Assembly (NCBI GenBank): GCA_025201705.1
Contig: MU616609.1
Span: 1 to 64,000, forward strand
Reading direction: 5' to 3'
DNA from: Dissophora ornata
Lineage: Eukaryota; Mortierellomycota; Mortierellomycetes; Mortierellales; Mortierellaceae
DNA length: 64,000 bases
The notes below the pieces were generated by a model. It had not been told where the DNA came from, ran no database searches, and worked only from the letters and a program-made list of their open reading frames with translations. Each line of letters starts with the position of its first letter. The first letter of the stretch is position 1. Shown in pieces: positions 44,746 to 56,219 of the stretch. The translations under genes and the position numbers were made by a program.

Positions 44746-46828
44746 ATGGCTCACGTAAGGGGACCTCTCTGCTTTGCCTCTCTCTCTCGCTTCCACCCGC
44801 ACTCCGTCATCAACACCTCCAGGAACATTGTCCGTACTGACCTGAATGCACGATGCTGCCATCCTACCTCCCCAATCTCCTACAATCAAATAGCGCATCG
44901 GACGCAGAAAGAACGTCAAGAAGGGATTTCAGTTCACCCTGATGGTTGTCGGTAAGGATCCCCCCCATTCCCCCTCGCGACCATCGCAAAGAGATTACCA
45001 GCGGGACGAATAGCCCGATATCAGCCCGCGTTGAAATGACCCGGTGTGCCCTGCATACGATAAACCCCCCTGACGCTCATATCCCCTTCTCCTCCGATAT
45101 TGCTCCGTCCTATTTTCTAGGCGCCTCGGGTCTTGGCCGCACTACCTTCATCAACACGCTGTGCGATGCTGATGTTGTCCCCAAGCGCGAGTGCGACGAG
45201 CCCGACATGGCCCACGTCGAGGAGGGCATCAAGATCAAGCCCTACACCGTCGGTAAGTCATACCATCCCCACTGCTCCTTTCACACCCACATTACGCCTT
45301 TTTTTTTTGTTCGTTATCTCACACCTGCCCTGAGCATCTTTGGCTAATAATTTGCGACAATTGCTTTTACCCCCTAATATCAGAACTTGATGAGGATGGT
45401 GTCAAGATCTCGCTCACCGTTGTCGATACCCCCGGCTTTGGTGATATGATCGACAATGAATACTGGTAAGTGTGATCGCTGGTCATTGTGAAACAGCAAA
45501 CTGAGGCCATGATGTCGCCACTTGCATCCCTCCTTCTGCTTTCGCCTTTACCCTTTCATGTCCATCAGGAGTGTAGTTTGTGAAAGAAAAAAAAACGAAA
45601 CTAAACCCCTTGGCGCGCGACAGAACTCGCGACATCTCATTGGCAGACCTATCTCCTGCCAGTTGATATCCCTAATTTAACCATGCCCCTGGTTCTAATC
45701 ACTGAATAGCTTCCAAGAGATTCTCGGATATCTGGAGCGACAGTACGATGATATTCTGTCCGAGGAGTCCAGGATCAAGCGTAACCCCCGCTTCCGCGAC
45801 AACCGCGTCCATGCCCTGCTCTACTTTATCACCCCCACTGGCCACAGGTAAAAAATAACAGGAGATCGACTGATCATTGGGCTCCATGGTGCGAAATGTG
45901 CTCGAAACAGTGGCGTTTTTAATCTCTTTGCTGACGTTTATTTTGATGTCCTTTTCCATTGCTGTCTTTTTAGCTTGAGGGAGATTGATATCGAGCTCAT
46001 GAAGCGCCTGAGCCCCAGAATCAACGTCATTCCAGTGATCGGAAAGGCCGATACCTTCACCCCTGTCGAGTTGGCAGACTTCAAGAAGAGGGTATGTCCT
46101 AAATGCGACGCGCTTTATTTATGTGCACGAGCTGTGTGCTTGATCGCAAACCAATACTAATACTAATGCACGATGTGGATTTGATCGTCATAGGTCATGG
46201 AGGACATTGAGCACCACAACATCCCAATTTACAACTTCCCCTATGACCCCGAGGAGGATGACGAGGAGACGATTGATGAGAACAGCGAGCTTCGTTCTCT
46301 TCTCCCCTTTGCGCTAATTGGATGCGAAGAGGAGATCATGGTAAGCGGCCGTAAGGTCCGTGGCCGACAGTACCCATGGGGCATTGTTGAGGTCGACAAT
46401 ACCCAGCACTGCGACTTTGCCAAGTTGCGTTTTGCGTTGCTCAGGTAAAGAAAGCCCTTCAAAACATGACAGCAAAGGAAAAAAAGGAGCCGACCGGACA
46501 AAAAAAAAAAAAAAAAAGCGAGAATTGAGCGATGGGGGGGAGGGACAGGCTGAGAGGTGTTTAATTGTATCGGGCTCTCTTCGTTGTTTTTGTTATTTTT
46601 GCTCGATCCCTCACTCCAAACACACTCAACAAGTGATACCATGAGATGAGCACACTCGATATGACAACTCTGAGAATCTAACTGTTTTTTTTGTTCCCTT
46701 GTCTTCCCATTACTGTTCTATATCACAGCTCGCACTTGCAAGACTTGAAGGAGATTACTCACGACTACTTGTACGAGAACTACCGTACCGAGAAGCTTTC
46801 TCGCAGCGCCGAGAATCTTTCCGAGTAG
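44746..46828 (+). CDS. CDC11: Cdc11-type septin, 295 aa
   Basis: Eight exons, 44746-44754, 44894-44951, 45121-45252, 45384-45465, 45710-45847, 45974-46091, 46194-46444 and 46729-46828, join to 295 residues. The opening RIGRRKNVKKGFQFTLMVV is typical of the Cdc11/AspA group. G1 reads GASGLGRTT, where Arg replaces the P-loop Lys. G3 (DTPGFGD) and G4 (GKAD) are intact. The septin-unique block is ITHDYLYENYRTEKL. The protein stops ~15 residues later, so the C-terminal coiled coil usual in Cdc11 (over 380 aa) is missing. Septins build filaments at septa and growing tips. The lost Lys suggests weak or no GTP hydrolysis. Group assignment is by resemblance. Confidence 0.88.
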
Positions 46829-47211
46829 ATACTGGCTATCGACCGAAGCAACTCTCGCCTTTCACAGCTATTACACACGCACACCCTATTATTATTATGA
46901 TCAATGCAATAATCGAAACAACCAAACCCCATATACACAAAATAAAAAAAGAAGGGATGTCCCAATGCCTCAAGAGACAGAAACCCAAGTGGGGGTTGGT
47001 TGATGGCAAAAAAAGGAAATACGACTAGTGGTCGATAGAGCACATGGCTATGCTTTCCAGCCAACCTGAAAGCTTCCCTGGCTTGGGGGAAGGGGGGGGG
47101 CGCCTGATCAGGGATATAAAAATCGCAGTCCTGTTAACCATGGCACAAGTTCTGCTTCTTCTGGTAGCAATTGCTCGACCTTCACCCAATCCATTGCTTT
47201 GCAACGTAACA
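46829..47211. other. septin-PTPA intergenic
   Basis: Spacer between co-oriented genes. A G10-like run lies near 47091-47100. A frame starting at 47044 enters the PTPA gene but its first 56 residues look non-coding. Confidence 0.45.
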
Positions 47212-48488
47212 ATGACAAATCAGGATGAGGCAAAAGCGTCGTTGCCATCGTCAGGAGCAGACACGTTCGTCGTGCCTGTGAAATGCATCAAGGATGAGAG
47301 CAAGGACCTGCCATTCTTTCAGACGTCAGAGGCTTATGCCCGCATTATGTCGTACATCCTCGCGCTTAACACCGCCGTCCTGAATCGCAAAGTCTCGGAT
47401 CCCCTGCCTGAATCAGAGGTAAACGTCCATGTCTCGTTTTTTTTTTGCACAGTGAAATAGCCACTTTCACATTTATTTGTTTACTAACGTGTCTTAATAT
47501 CCTTTTTTTTTTTTTGGTTGCGTGATACCGGGGGAAAGTAGCCTATCAAGAAGATCCTGGCTTTGCTGGACACCCTGGACAGCTGGATCACACTCGTACC
47601 CCCAAAGCTAGACCCACAACGGTTCGGCAACCTCGCCTTTCGAGAATACGTCCTCCTCTTGGAAGAAAAAGCCACTACCATTCTCGAAGACCTCCTCCCC
47701 AACCACCTCCACCCCGCCATCAAGGAACTCTCGCCTTACCTCACGCAAAGCATGGGCCATGGCACCCGAATTGATTATGGATCTGGACATGAGCTTTCGT
47801 TTGTCGCCTGGCTATGTTGTTTAGAAATAATTGGATTCTCACCTCGAGAGGATCATACGGCGGTGGTGTTGAGAGTCTTTGTGAGGTATTTGGAATTGGT
47901 CAGGAAGTTGCAGAAAACGTATCAGTTGGAGCCCGCTGGAAGTCATGGTGTATGGGGACTGGATGATTATCAGTTCTTGCCGTATTTATGGGGGAGTGCA
48001 CAGTTGAGGGACCATCCTAGGATGAAGCCGATCGCGATTATGCAGCAGCGATACCTGGAAGATTTTGCACCGGATTACATGTATTTCAGGGCGATTCAGT
48101 CGATTCACCAGGTAAAACACCCGGGTGCATTTTGGATTTTCTCTTCGCGTTTTAAATATGGAGAGGAGAGTATGGAGGGTGTTTTCTAACAGTCGCGACG
48201 CAACATCATATAATCTTTTCACATGTATTACTTATTTTGCTCTTTCAGACAAAGCGAGGACCGTTTCATGAGCACTCGCCAGTGTTGTTTGAGATCTCGG
48301 GTGTGCCGCACTGGACAAAGGTCAACTCGGGAATGATCAAAATGTATAAGGCTGAGGTGTTGAACAAGTTCCCGGTGGTGCAGCACCTGCTCTTTGGAAG
48401 CCTCTTGCCCTGGCGTCCCTCAGATACGTCCGAGGATTTCTCTACTTTTGCTGTACCTCCACCACCCGCAACAACAATTCCAAGGTAG
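47212..48488 (+). CDS. PP2A phosphatase activator (PTPA/Rrd family peptidyl-prolyl isomerase), 338 aa
   Basis: Exons 47212-47418, 47542-48111 and 48249-48488 join to 338 residues, between human PTPA (323) and yeast Rrd2 (358). Family motifs in order: [43 protein letters not shown], the signature [20 protein letters not shown], then [19 protein letters not shown] and [19 protein letters not shown] loads metal into PP2A catalytic subunits with ATP and has prolyl isomerase activity. Start: the ATG at 47212 was preferred over 47044 and 47140 because upstream residues are hydrophobic and unlike the family. Which yeast paralog (Rrd1 or Rrd2) it corresponds to is not settled. Confidence 0.9.
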
Positions 48489-48681
48489 AGAGAGGGTCAA
48501 TAAGAATTATAAAAAATAAAACCAAATTACAAACCTATTGGGATGCTAGGCCATGCATGATGCATGTAAATGCAATGCACGTGCACAATTGGAATGACGC
48601 GAACGATGCATACGTGTAGCAGACACTGCTATTGCCGCAGCAGAAGAGGTGTCCGAACGGCCCCTCTTTTTTTTTCTCTTC
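48489..48681. other. short PTPA-AKR spacer
   Basis: Holds CATGCATGATGCATG palindromic motifs at 48552-48568. No gene. Confidence 0.5.
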
Positions 48682-48750
48682 ATGCCATCTCCACAACGAT
48701 TGCAAAGACTCATTTGTCGTCCCTCATTCACGAAAACTTTTACGAGAGCA

Positions 48751-50161
48751 ATGTCTACCGCCATGAAACGCGTCGAACTGGAAGGTTTGCAGTCCCTTCA
48801 CACCCTCAACAACGCACGAGCGATACCTCGACTCGGTTTGGGTGTCTACCAGTCCAGAGCTGGAAAAGAGACCGAGGATGCCGTTTTGTGGGCTCTTCGG
48901 GTTAGTTAGTACACTTTGTTAATAGCCGTTTGTAATTCTTTCATATCCATGAACCTTCTTCTAATTGACCATGGCACCTTTTTTTTCATTTCTTTTCTTT
49001 TCTTTAATCAGGCTGGGTATCGCCATATTGATACAGCAACTTCTTACGACAACGAAGAAAGCGTCGGCAATGCCATCCGCAAGAGGTAGCGATATTGGAC
49101 TCTTCCAGTTTTCGACCTAGCAAAAAGTTTGTGTCTTCATTGCGAGCCATAGGAGGATCGTCGCTAACGCTATTTTCTCACACACAAAAAAAAAAAAAAA
49201 AAAAAAAAAAGTGGGATCCCGCGCGATCAGATCTTTGTGACAACCAAACTGACAGAGGACGATCAGGGCTACGACTCTGCCATCGCGGCGTTGAAACTCT
49301 CCTTGGAGAAGATGGGACTGGACTACGTCGGTAACTGCCCTTGCCCCTTCCTCTGTTTATCAGGGCCGTGTCATTAATATGTCTGGAGACGTGATGATAT
49401 TTAATCACCTGTCGCATCTCCCTCGAACTTAGATATGTATCTTATCCACTCGCCGCTGTGTGGGTCGGAGCTGCGCAATGAGTCCTGGAAAGCACTGGAG
49501 ACCCTGGTCGCACAGGGGAAGGCCAAGAGCATCGGTAAGAGCCATCTTTCTTGCCTAATAACTCTTCATTGTACGCGTAAGCATTTTTTTCTTTTACCTT
49601 CATAATAACGCGTCGGTTTGGTTTCCAATAGGCGTGTCCAACTACGGTGTCTTGCACCTCAAGGAGCTCCTCGGCTCCAACCCCACAATCCGACCTGCTG
49701 TCAACCAAATCGAAGTCCACCCTTGGTTGATTCGAGCCGACATCATTACGTTTTGTGAGTCGCAACATATTGCGATCGAGGCTTACAGCCCACTTTGTCA
49801 GGGATTGAAATTACAGGATCCGATATTGAACAAAATCGCGACAAAGTATTCGAAATCCCCGGCTCAGGTCTTGATCCGATGGAGTTTGCAGAAGGGTTAT
49901 ATCGTGATCCCAAAGAGTGCAAAGAAGGAGAGAATCGAGCAGAATGCAGATGTGTTTGATTTTGACCTGGCGGATGGGGATATGGCAATGTTGGACTCGA
50001 TGAACGAGAACTTCATCTGTGGTAAGTGCTTAGATAGCAAGAGACTTGACTGAAAGAGACAGAAACAAGATGAAATGATGCTAACGCCGCCTATCCCATT
50101 TCACTTTCATTTTTTTTTTTGGAAACCCATACTAGAATGGGATCCGACTGTCGCTCCCTAA
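48751..50161 (+). CDS. aldo-keto reductase, 286 aa (309 aa from an upstream start)
   Basis: Exons 48751-48900, 49012-49085, 49212-49330, 49433-49534, 49632-50021 and 50136-50161 join to 286 residues. Family motifs: [29 protein letters not shown] (catalytic Asp and Tyr), FVTTKL (catalytic Lys), LIHSPL (catalytic His), [16 protein letters not shown] and [23 protein letters not shown]-dependent reduction of small aldehydes and ketones is expected. An in-frame ATG at 48682 would add 23 residues rich in Arg, Ser and Thr (MPSPQRLQRLICRPSFTK), resembling a mitochondrial targeting signal. The third exon's acceptor follows a run of 25 A, not pyrimidines. The first donor is GTTAGT. Confidence 0.88.
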
Positions 50162-50432
50162 CTATACACTGCACCGCCAAAAAAAAACACAGGGGGGGCG
50201 CCTTGGCGAAATAAAAAGAAAGAATGCACAAACTGGCTTCGATTTCTGTCCTCGTATTTCCAGTGCCTCTTTTTGTAAACAAAAGACATTACTTTCTCCA
50301 ACAAGAATAATCAAAAAAATATATCAACAAACGCTGCGTTGCGGTAGCAATATGTATTGTTTTCAGAAATATCCATGGATGTATTGGTTTTCCTTTAATG
50401 TGTCAAAAGTCCATAGATGATCCGTCGTGGGG

Positions 50433-50438
50433 TTTATT
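50433..50438 (-). terminator. polyadenylation signal of RPL33
   Basis: Minus-strand AATAAA 12 bp beyond the proposed 7-nt terminal exon. Confidence 0.5.
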
Positions 50439-50449
50439 TAACGAGAAAC

Positions 50450-51003
50450 TTAAACTCTAGAAGACGATAAAAGCAAAAGGAGTAGGGAAGATGCAATGTC
50501 CGTTAGAAAAACTGTAATAATTCATGGTTGTTGCATTTCATTTTCGTCCTGATTCACAGCAAATTATCGTGGTTCATACCTGGAAGGGTACATCATCTGT
50601 AGAGTTCCCGTGAATCGTCAAAGAGAGAGAAAAGAGAGAGAAGACAAAAAATATCATCATATCAGTAAAACATTCCAAAAAACACATAAAAAAAATCAAG
50701 AAATTGTGAGAGAAACGTACGACGCGGACGGAGGCACCGAACGACTTGGCGGGCAAGTTGTTGCGGAAACGAGCCTTGACGGCACCGGAACCACCGTGGG
50801 CACGGGTGATGCGGCCCCAGATGCAGCGGATCTTGGATCCGTTGACCTCACGCTTGGCGCGGTAGACAAAGGCAATACGCTTGCCGAGGTAGAAATCGGT
50901 GTCGGCAGCAGTCTTCACACCCTCGATCTGGATGAGCGAGATGTCGGGGCGCTGGTTGCGCTTAGCACGCTTGAATCCAAGAACACGACCTTTGGCGTAA
51001 AGA
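50450..51003 (-). CDS. RPL33: 60S ribosomal protein eL33 (Rpl33/RPL35A), 5' exon not found
   Basis: Minus-strand exons 50721-51003, 50580-50596 and 50450-50456 give [70 protein letters not shown] and MMYPSRV. The family ends VMLYPSRI in animals, which supports splicing the 17-nt microexon to a 7-nt last exon (A GTT TAA). If that intron is retained, the end is PSRYEPR with a stop at 50564. The first exon must supply ATG plus a few codons and two bases before 51003. I could not find it with confidence in 51004-51470. eL33 is a large-subunit protein near the tRNA exit site. Total length would be about 107, as expected. Confidence 0.85.
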
Positions 51004-53336
51004 CTATATATATTTATAAAGCGGAAGGAAGGGTGGAAAAAAAATGTGGGGTGGAGTCGACAGAGATGGGTAGGAGATTAGCTGTCTGATGCTGTTCGTT
51101 GTAGAGATGCTGTAAAAAGAGTCCATATGAAGTCCGTTGATTCCATTGAGGTTGGGACATTCAGTCTGAGCTCCGTTGGTGCGATCTGATCTGATTTGCG
51201 ACTCAAAAGCTGTCAAGTAATGATCCCGTGCTGATGAGATTGTCGTTGGTGGTACGTTGAAGTACCATGCTGGGTCCGGGAGAGTGCGCAAAATCGCACA
51301 CTTGCGTTCTTTGCTTATCATAGAGATGAGCTACTGTTCAATCAGGCTGGGAGTTGCTACTTCAATCATAGGTTCCCCATGAACTGAAGGACACAACTCC
51401 TGGCTGCCAAGGTGGCCGTCGTGATTGATGCCGATCGTTGTGTTGCCATTAATATTTGCTTTCTTTTTTTGAGTCGCCAAATGCGTCCTGTACTCCTGAA
51501 AGAGTTGTCATGGAGATGCTGCTTTGGTGCGCCACCAGATGATAATTCATCATTGTTGCGCCCTTTTGCGATGATGCATCTCCTTCCAGAAAAAATATGT
51601 TTTCTCTAACAATGGTGGGTGCCGATTGCGGATTTGCGGATATTTTGGTGCGAATCGTTGAATCGATGGACGGATGGATCGATGGTTTTCTGCTATGCAT
51701 CCATGGGTGTTTTGCTGCTCCCATGACAAGCTGTGTCCCGCCAAAGCATTGATCGTATTCGACCACTTAGAACAGTCACGCACCGAGACATTGTGCTGGT
51801 TAATTGAAGCTGAAGAGAGGGAGATCCCATTGTCCCAAATGCAGCAGGAATCTTATTCCCTGTCCACATCGCTTAAGGGTACATGGACTCTACACACACA
51901 CACCCAGTTCCTGAAATGGAACGCTCGCGTGCTATTTGCAGGGACGATAAATGACGCGACGACATAAAACATACACCGACACATACGCATACACTTACAC
52001 ATACAGCACCATATAAGCAGCCCCAAGTAGCCCACAATAGCGCCTATTCTCTACAAGAGAGATATGAGAGACTTCACCTCGTATTGTAAGCATGAGACAA
52101 ATCGATCGTTTTTTGAGCACGTTATGGACAGGAGTAGAGTCATAGCTGTTGCTTTTTGTCCACCCCCCGAGATCTACTCATATGGCCAGTTAATCGTGGT
52201 TGTACTAAATGTGTGTGCTTTGTGATGGAATATGTGGGCATGCGAACCGGATTACATCGACGGCTAGCTTGGATTCCCATGGTCCGAAGGTGACAGGAGT
52301 TTATCGTGAGTGAACAGAGGGGGGATCTCTTAGGTACATAATCATCGCCTGTTGCTCTGTGGGTGGTCCAATACACAAGGAGTCGTTCCTTAGAAATACA
52401 AGCACTATTCCTATGCACTGTACATGTACATATAAACGATGTCTCTATGAAGCTGTTTTGACCCAATGCTGGGCTTAATCTCAGCATCTCTTGGGGATCA
52501 TTGATTTGTCACAGTAGGCAACAAACTCGGTGGCCTAGCTCATTAAATTGAAGTAAAGAGAAGATAGTTATGTGTAGTGCTGGCAGAGAACAGGTAAATA
52601 AGAAGACCCCAGAAGAAATGAAAAAAAAAAAAAAACATTCCAAAGCTTAGAGTCGTTCTCTCATTCTTTAGGACGCTCGAGCACGCCTGTCAGACCAGCT
52701 TTCTATACAAGGTCAAGAGTCTCAAGGAGAGTTTAAGGCAAACAAACGCCTGCAGCAAATCGAAGTAGTATATCGGAAGAGTCCCATCTTTACTCTTCGC
52801 GGGCTTTCGCCACTAGGCTAGCCTGCAAAGAGCATGAAAAGAAATATCGCACCAGAACTGATTTTCTCAATAAGGACGGCGTCGACCTGTCAGATCGAAG
52901 TTACTCTGGAGGCATCAGGGTCCTGAGAGAGTGAACGCCGATGGGTAGTTCAAGAATTCCACATGACATCACTATCAGCATACATATGATACCCTGTTGA
53001 TGGCACACACGACGCGCCCCATTACTTGGACTTGCGTGTTCGAAGACTCGCTAACAAAATAGAACGTGGCTGCCAAAACACGAAATGATCTGTTATATTC
53101 CTTATGAACCACCACACCTCAGATTCGAAGGCAACCTCTATTTTCTCCGGTCGTCATAGTATATTTGCTGATTGCTCAGCGATTGATGCAATGATCAAGA
53201 TCCTGGTTGTTATCAATGGAAAGACTTTCGAAGTTTCGATTTATTAACTATTAATGTAAATTTACTAGAAGTGAATATGTATATTATGAACATTTAGATG
53301 TCGTGCTGATGTATGAGAGGCTCTTGTTTTCACATC
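51004..53336. other. gene-poor interval; must hold the RPL33 first exon
   Basis: 51004-51470 is the RPL33 promoter, intron and 5' UTR. From 51470 there are only short frames. A relic at 52680-52830 (ARLSDQLSIQGQE, KSPIFTLRGLSPLG) reads like protein but is isolated and interrupted. The rest has no recognised content. Confidence 0.4.
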
Positions 53337-54753
53337 TTAAAAGCGCCCCAAGGATGCTTGCTCCTGCTCGAACTCGCCGTCGACGTAGGGAGAATCGATG
53401 GTGGCGGGGTTGTTCAATGCACCTGCAGCGGCAATCCTCTCCATTTGAGCGGCCTTGGTGCAAGCATCCCAGTCCAACCATGTGGTGCACTCAGGGCAGC
53501 GGACGGCGTTGAGGGGGACCTTCGTGAGGCAGTAGTCGCACGACTTTTCGGTGACTTCTGTCTTGGTATTACGTCCGACCTGGTAGACTGTTTCAGAGAA
53601 AAAGCGTCAGATTTTCATTTAAGGATGCCAAATGCGGGAAAAATAGAAGAGATAGATGGGGCGAACAGGTCTCTACATGATGATGGGTTCCTTACGTTTG
53701 ATAATGAGGAAAACGCAGCCAGAGATGATGAAGAAGTTGATGACGGTCTGGATGAAGTTACCCCAGTTCCAGGTGATGTTACCATCAGCCTGTGCTATGG
53801 CTCTGGTTGGATACTATGGAAAATCAGTGGGATAGAGATAGACGGAGGACGTTGGCTTGATTAGAACACCAGAACACCAGGGTAAAACGTTCATTAACGC
53901 TGCGAGTAAGACCGCTCGAGTCATTTGACTTTATACAGTACTTACATCAGTCATGACGGACGTCTTGTTGTGGCGCAGAATGATGAAGTTCTCCTCCAGG
54001 TTCTTGCCTGAGGCAAGGGCAATAATGGGAGTGATAATATCAGTCACCAAACTGGTAACAATCTGCACAGAAGAAGAAAGAAAGAAGGTTAGGGTTGAAT
54101 ACCAGCAGGACTTCTCTCGAGCTCAAATTGAGATACAATGACTGGAGACTTACAGCAGTGAAAGCAGCACCTGGATGTACACAAATGACACCAAATGGCA
54201 TGCAGAAAGAGTGACAGGTTCATGTCAGTATGTGTGATCGAAGAAACAATTAGCTACATATGCTATTGTGCCACGAACATACCAATAACGACGGCAACGG
54301 CCAAATCAATGACGTTTCCGCGATCCATGAACTTGCGGTAGTCAGCAAAGAACGAGACACCATGCTTGACTCCAGGCACCTTGCTCACTATGTTTCCGAC
54401 ATTGCCCACACCCTTCTCAACTGCAAGCATGAGTTGTGCAAATATGAATCAATATGTTAGACCTCAAGATCTCAGGACAGATCACGGACAGAGTCACCGC
54501 CGGGGATTCTACACCCCCGCTGTCTTGGGAGATCCCTGAAGGGAAATGAGATGGACCCCGATTGCTCGCTTCTCATTTCTTGTGTCACCTCAGACATTGT
54601 TGATCAACATTGAAGCACTCTTCTCTCCTTACCCTGTGAGATTCCTCCACGAACGACCTGGGTGCCCTGGGAGACGCCTCGGGTGACGGCCCTGACAGGG
54701 TTCATACTGCGCTTCTTCGTATCTTTCTCGTCAATGGTGTCCTGTTGGCTCAT
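53337..54753 (-). CDS. mscL: MscL-type large-conductance mechanosensitive channel with zinc-ribbon tail, 253 aa
   Basis: Minus-strand exons 54633-54753, 54283-54420, 54154-54170, 53946-54062, 53696-53813 and 53337-53587 join to 253 residues; bacterial MscL is about 136. TM1 contains the gate: FMDRGNVIDLAVAVVIG, then AAFTAIVTSLVTDIITP, the most conserved stretch of the family. The periplasmic-type loop holds KNLEENFIILRH and ADGNITWNWGNF, and TM2 reads INFFIISGCVFLIIK. The C-terminus carries a zinc-ribbon pair (CDYC and CPEC, 15 residues apart), then an acidic tail. A 45-residue N-terminal extension is basic. A 17-nt microexon encodes part of the gate. MscL opens under membrane tension to release solutes. 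The spliced structure shows it is a resident eukaryotic gene, not contamination. Confidence 0.9.
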
Positions 54754-56150
54754 TGTGGCTAAGTGTGCGGCTGGAACAGTGCTCAAAGTGCAAGAAGGAT
54801 GAGATAAGGGAGGATGTGAAAGGGATCAAGAAGGAAGAGAGAGCGACGGAATAGAGAGAAGAGGGAGGGAGGGAAGAAAGAAAAGGGAGATGGAAGAGAA
54901 GACAAGGAGGGCTCTGGAAAAATGGAAAAGGAAAGCTGGGAGGTCGATGTTGCAGCTGCACCTGCAGCTCGATCTTTTCAAGATTAAGGTTCATGTGAAG
55001 CGAGAAGAAAATATAGCCAAGGAGGTACAAACCGTACAGCATAGTGGCTGAAGACAGCAGCAAAACAAATAGACTACTGTACCTGTCCGGTTTTGTTGCT
55101 TGGGGAGGGGTTTGTTTCCCCTCCCGGTCCAATAACAAAGTTGGAACCCAATGCCAATCACACTTCTGTAGTCATACTCAGTATACTGTTCATGTACCCC
55201 GGCTCCTTGTGCTTACGAGAGAAGTCTGCCAGCTGGAGACTCTGCAATGATGAATGAGTAATGCGATGGAAGCAACAATAACTACACAGCGCACATCAAC
55301 GGCAGATGGGACAAGGAAGATACGAAAGAGATAGGGAGGAAGGGAGGAAGGGGTGAAGGCTGCATGGGCGGTTGTGCGTGGAGAGCCTTCTCGCATGCGT
55401 GTGGTTTTTCGCATGCTGTTTACATGTGTACACTTCTTTCCGCATTCGAGAAAAATCATGCGGGCCCCTGGGTTTTTTTGTTTTCCGTTTGAGCCAAACC
55501 GAAAACAACAATACAAGACAGGGATACACTATCCCGCCTTCATTTCTTTGTGAGAAAGCGTGCTTGTGTCCGCACAACAGTGTGGTGTTCCAGGTTCCAC
55601 CACTTCGCCTTGTTTCACAGCAGAGAATAGATGAAAGCCAGACAGAAGCCTATTTTCAGGCCCAGCTACACGTTGAACTGGCAACATATACATGACCAAC
55701 CCATGTCGAGTGTACAGGTAGGGCGCACCTATTCATCATGTTATGAAAGAAGAAACGGCGTGTCGACTGCCCATGGACAACCGAGGAAGAGTAATCTCTC
55801 TTGTCTGTTTTTCGGACTAAGCGCGATGAAACAAAACGACAAGGCCCCAGCGGCAAAAGCAAAAGTTTTTAGTTGCCCCGATCCGTCGCTTATGTAATCT
55901 GCACCCACAAACACACTCCATGTAAATTACCCGGGCAGTATTTATGTGTGACAAGACTATGCATGCAGCTCCCTGATGGGCCCGCATCCCCGCTCATTTC
56001 CCCTGGGTCTAATGACCATGGTCCTTTGGACCATGTCTGGACCTTGGAGACAGTGCACCTGGCCGCGCTCTGCCCAGGATGGCCAGTAGAATCTTGAGAA
56101 CAAAAAATAAATGATGGCCGGTATGATAGTGCAAAGCCGCTGCGGAATTA
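54754..56150. other. gene-poor interval
   Basis: MscL promoter region, purine-rich on the plus strand at 54790-54940, then short unrecognised frames. No gene seen. Confidence 0.45.
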
Positions 56151-56219
56151 GGTATAGCTCCCACTAGAATCAACGGATTCCAGCAACGACACGCTGGAGA
56201 GAGAAGGCTACAAGTTAAT

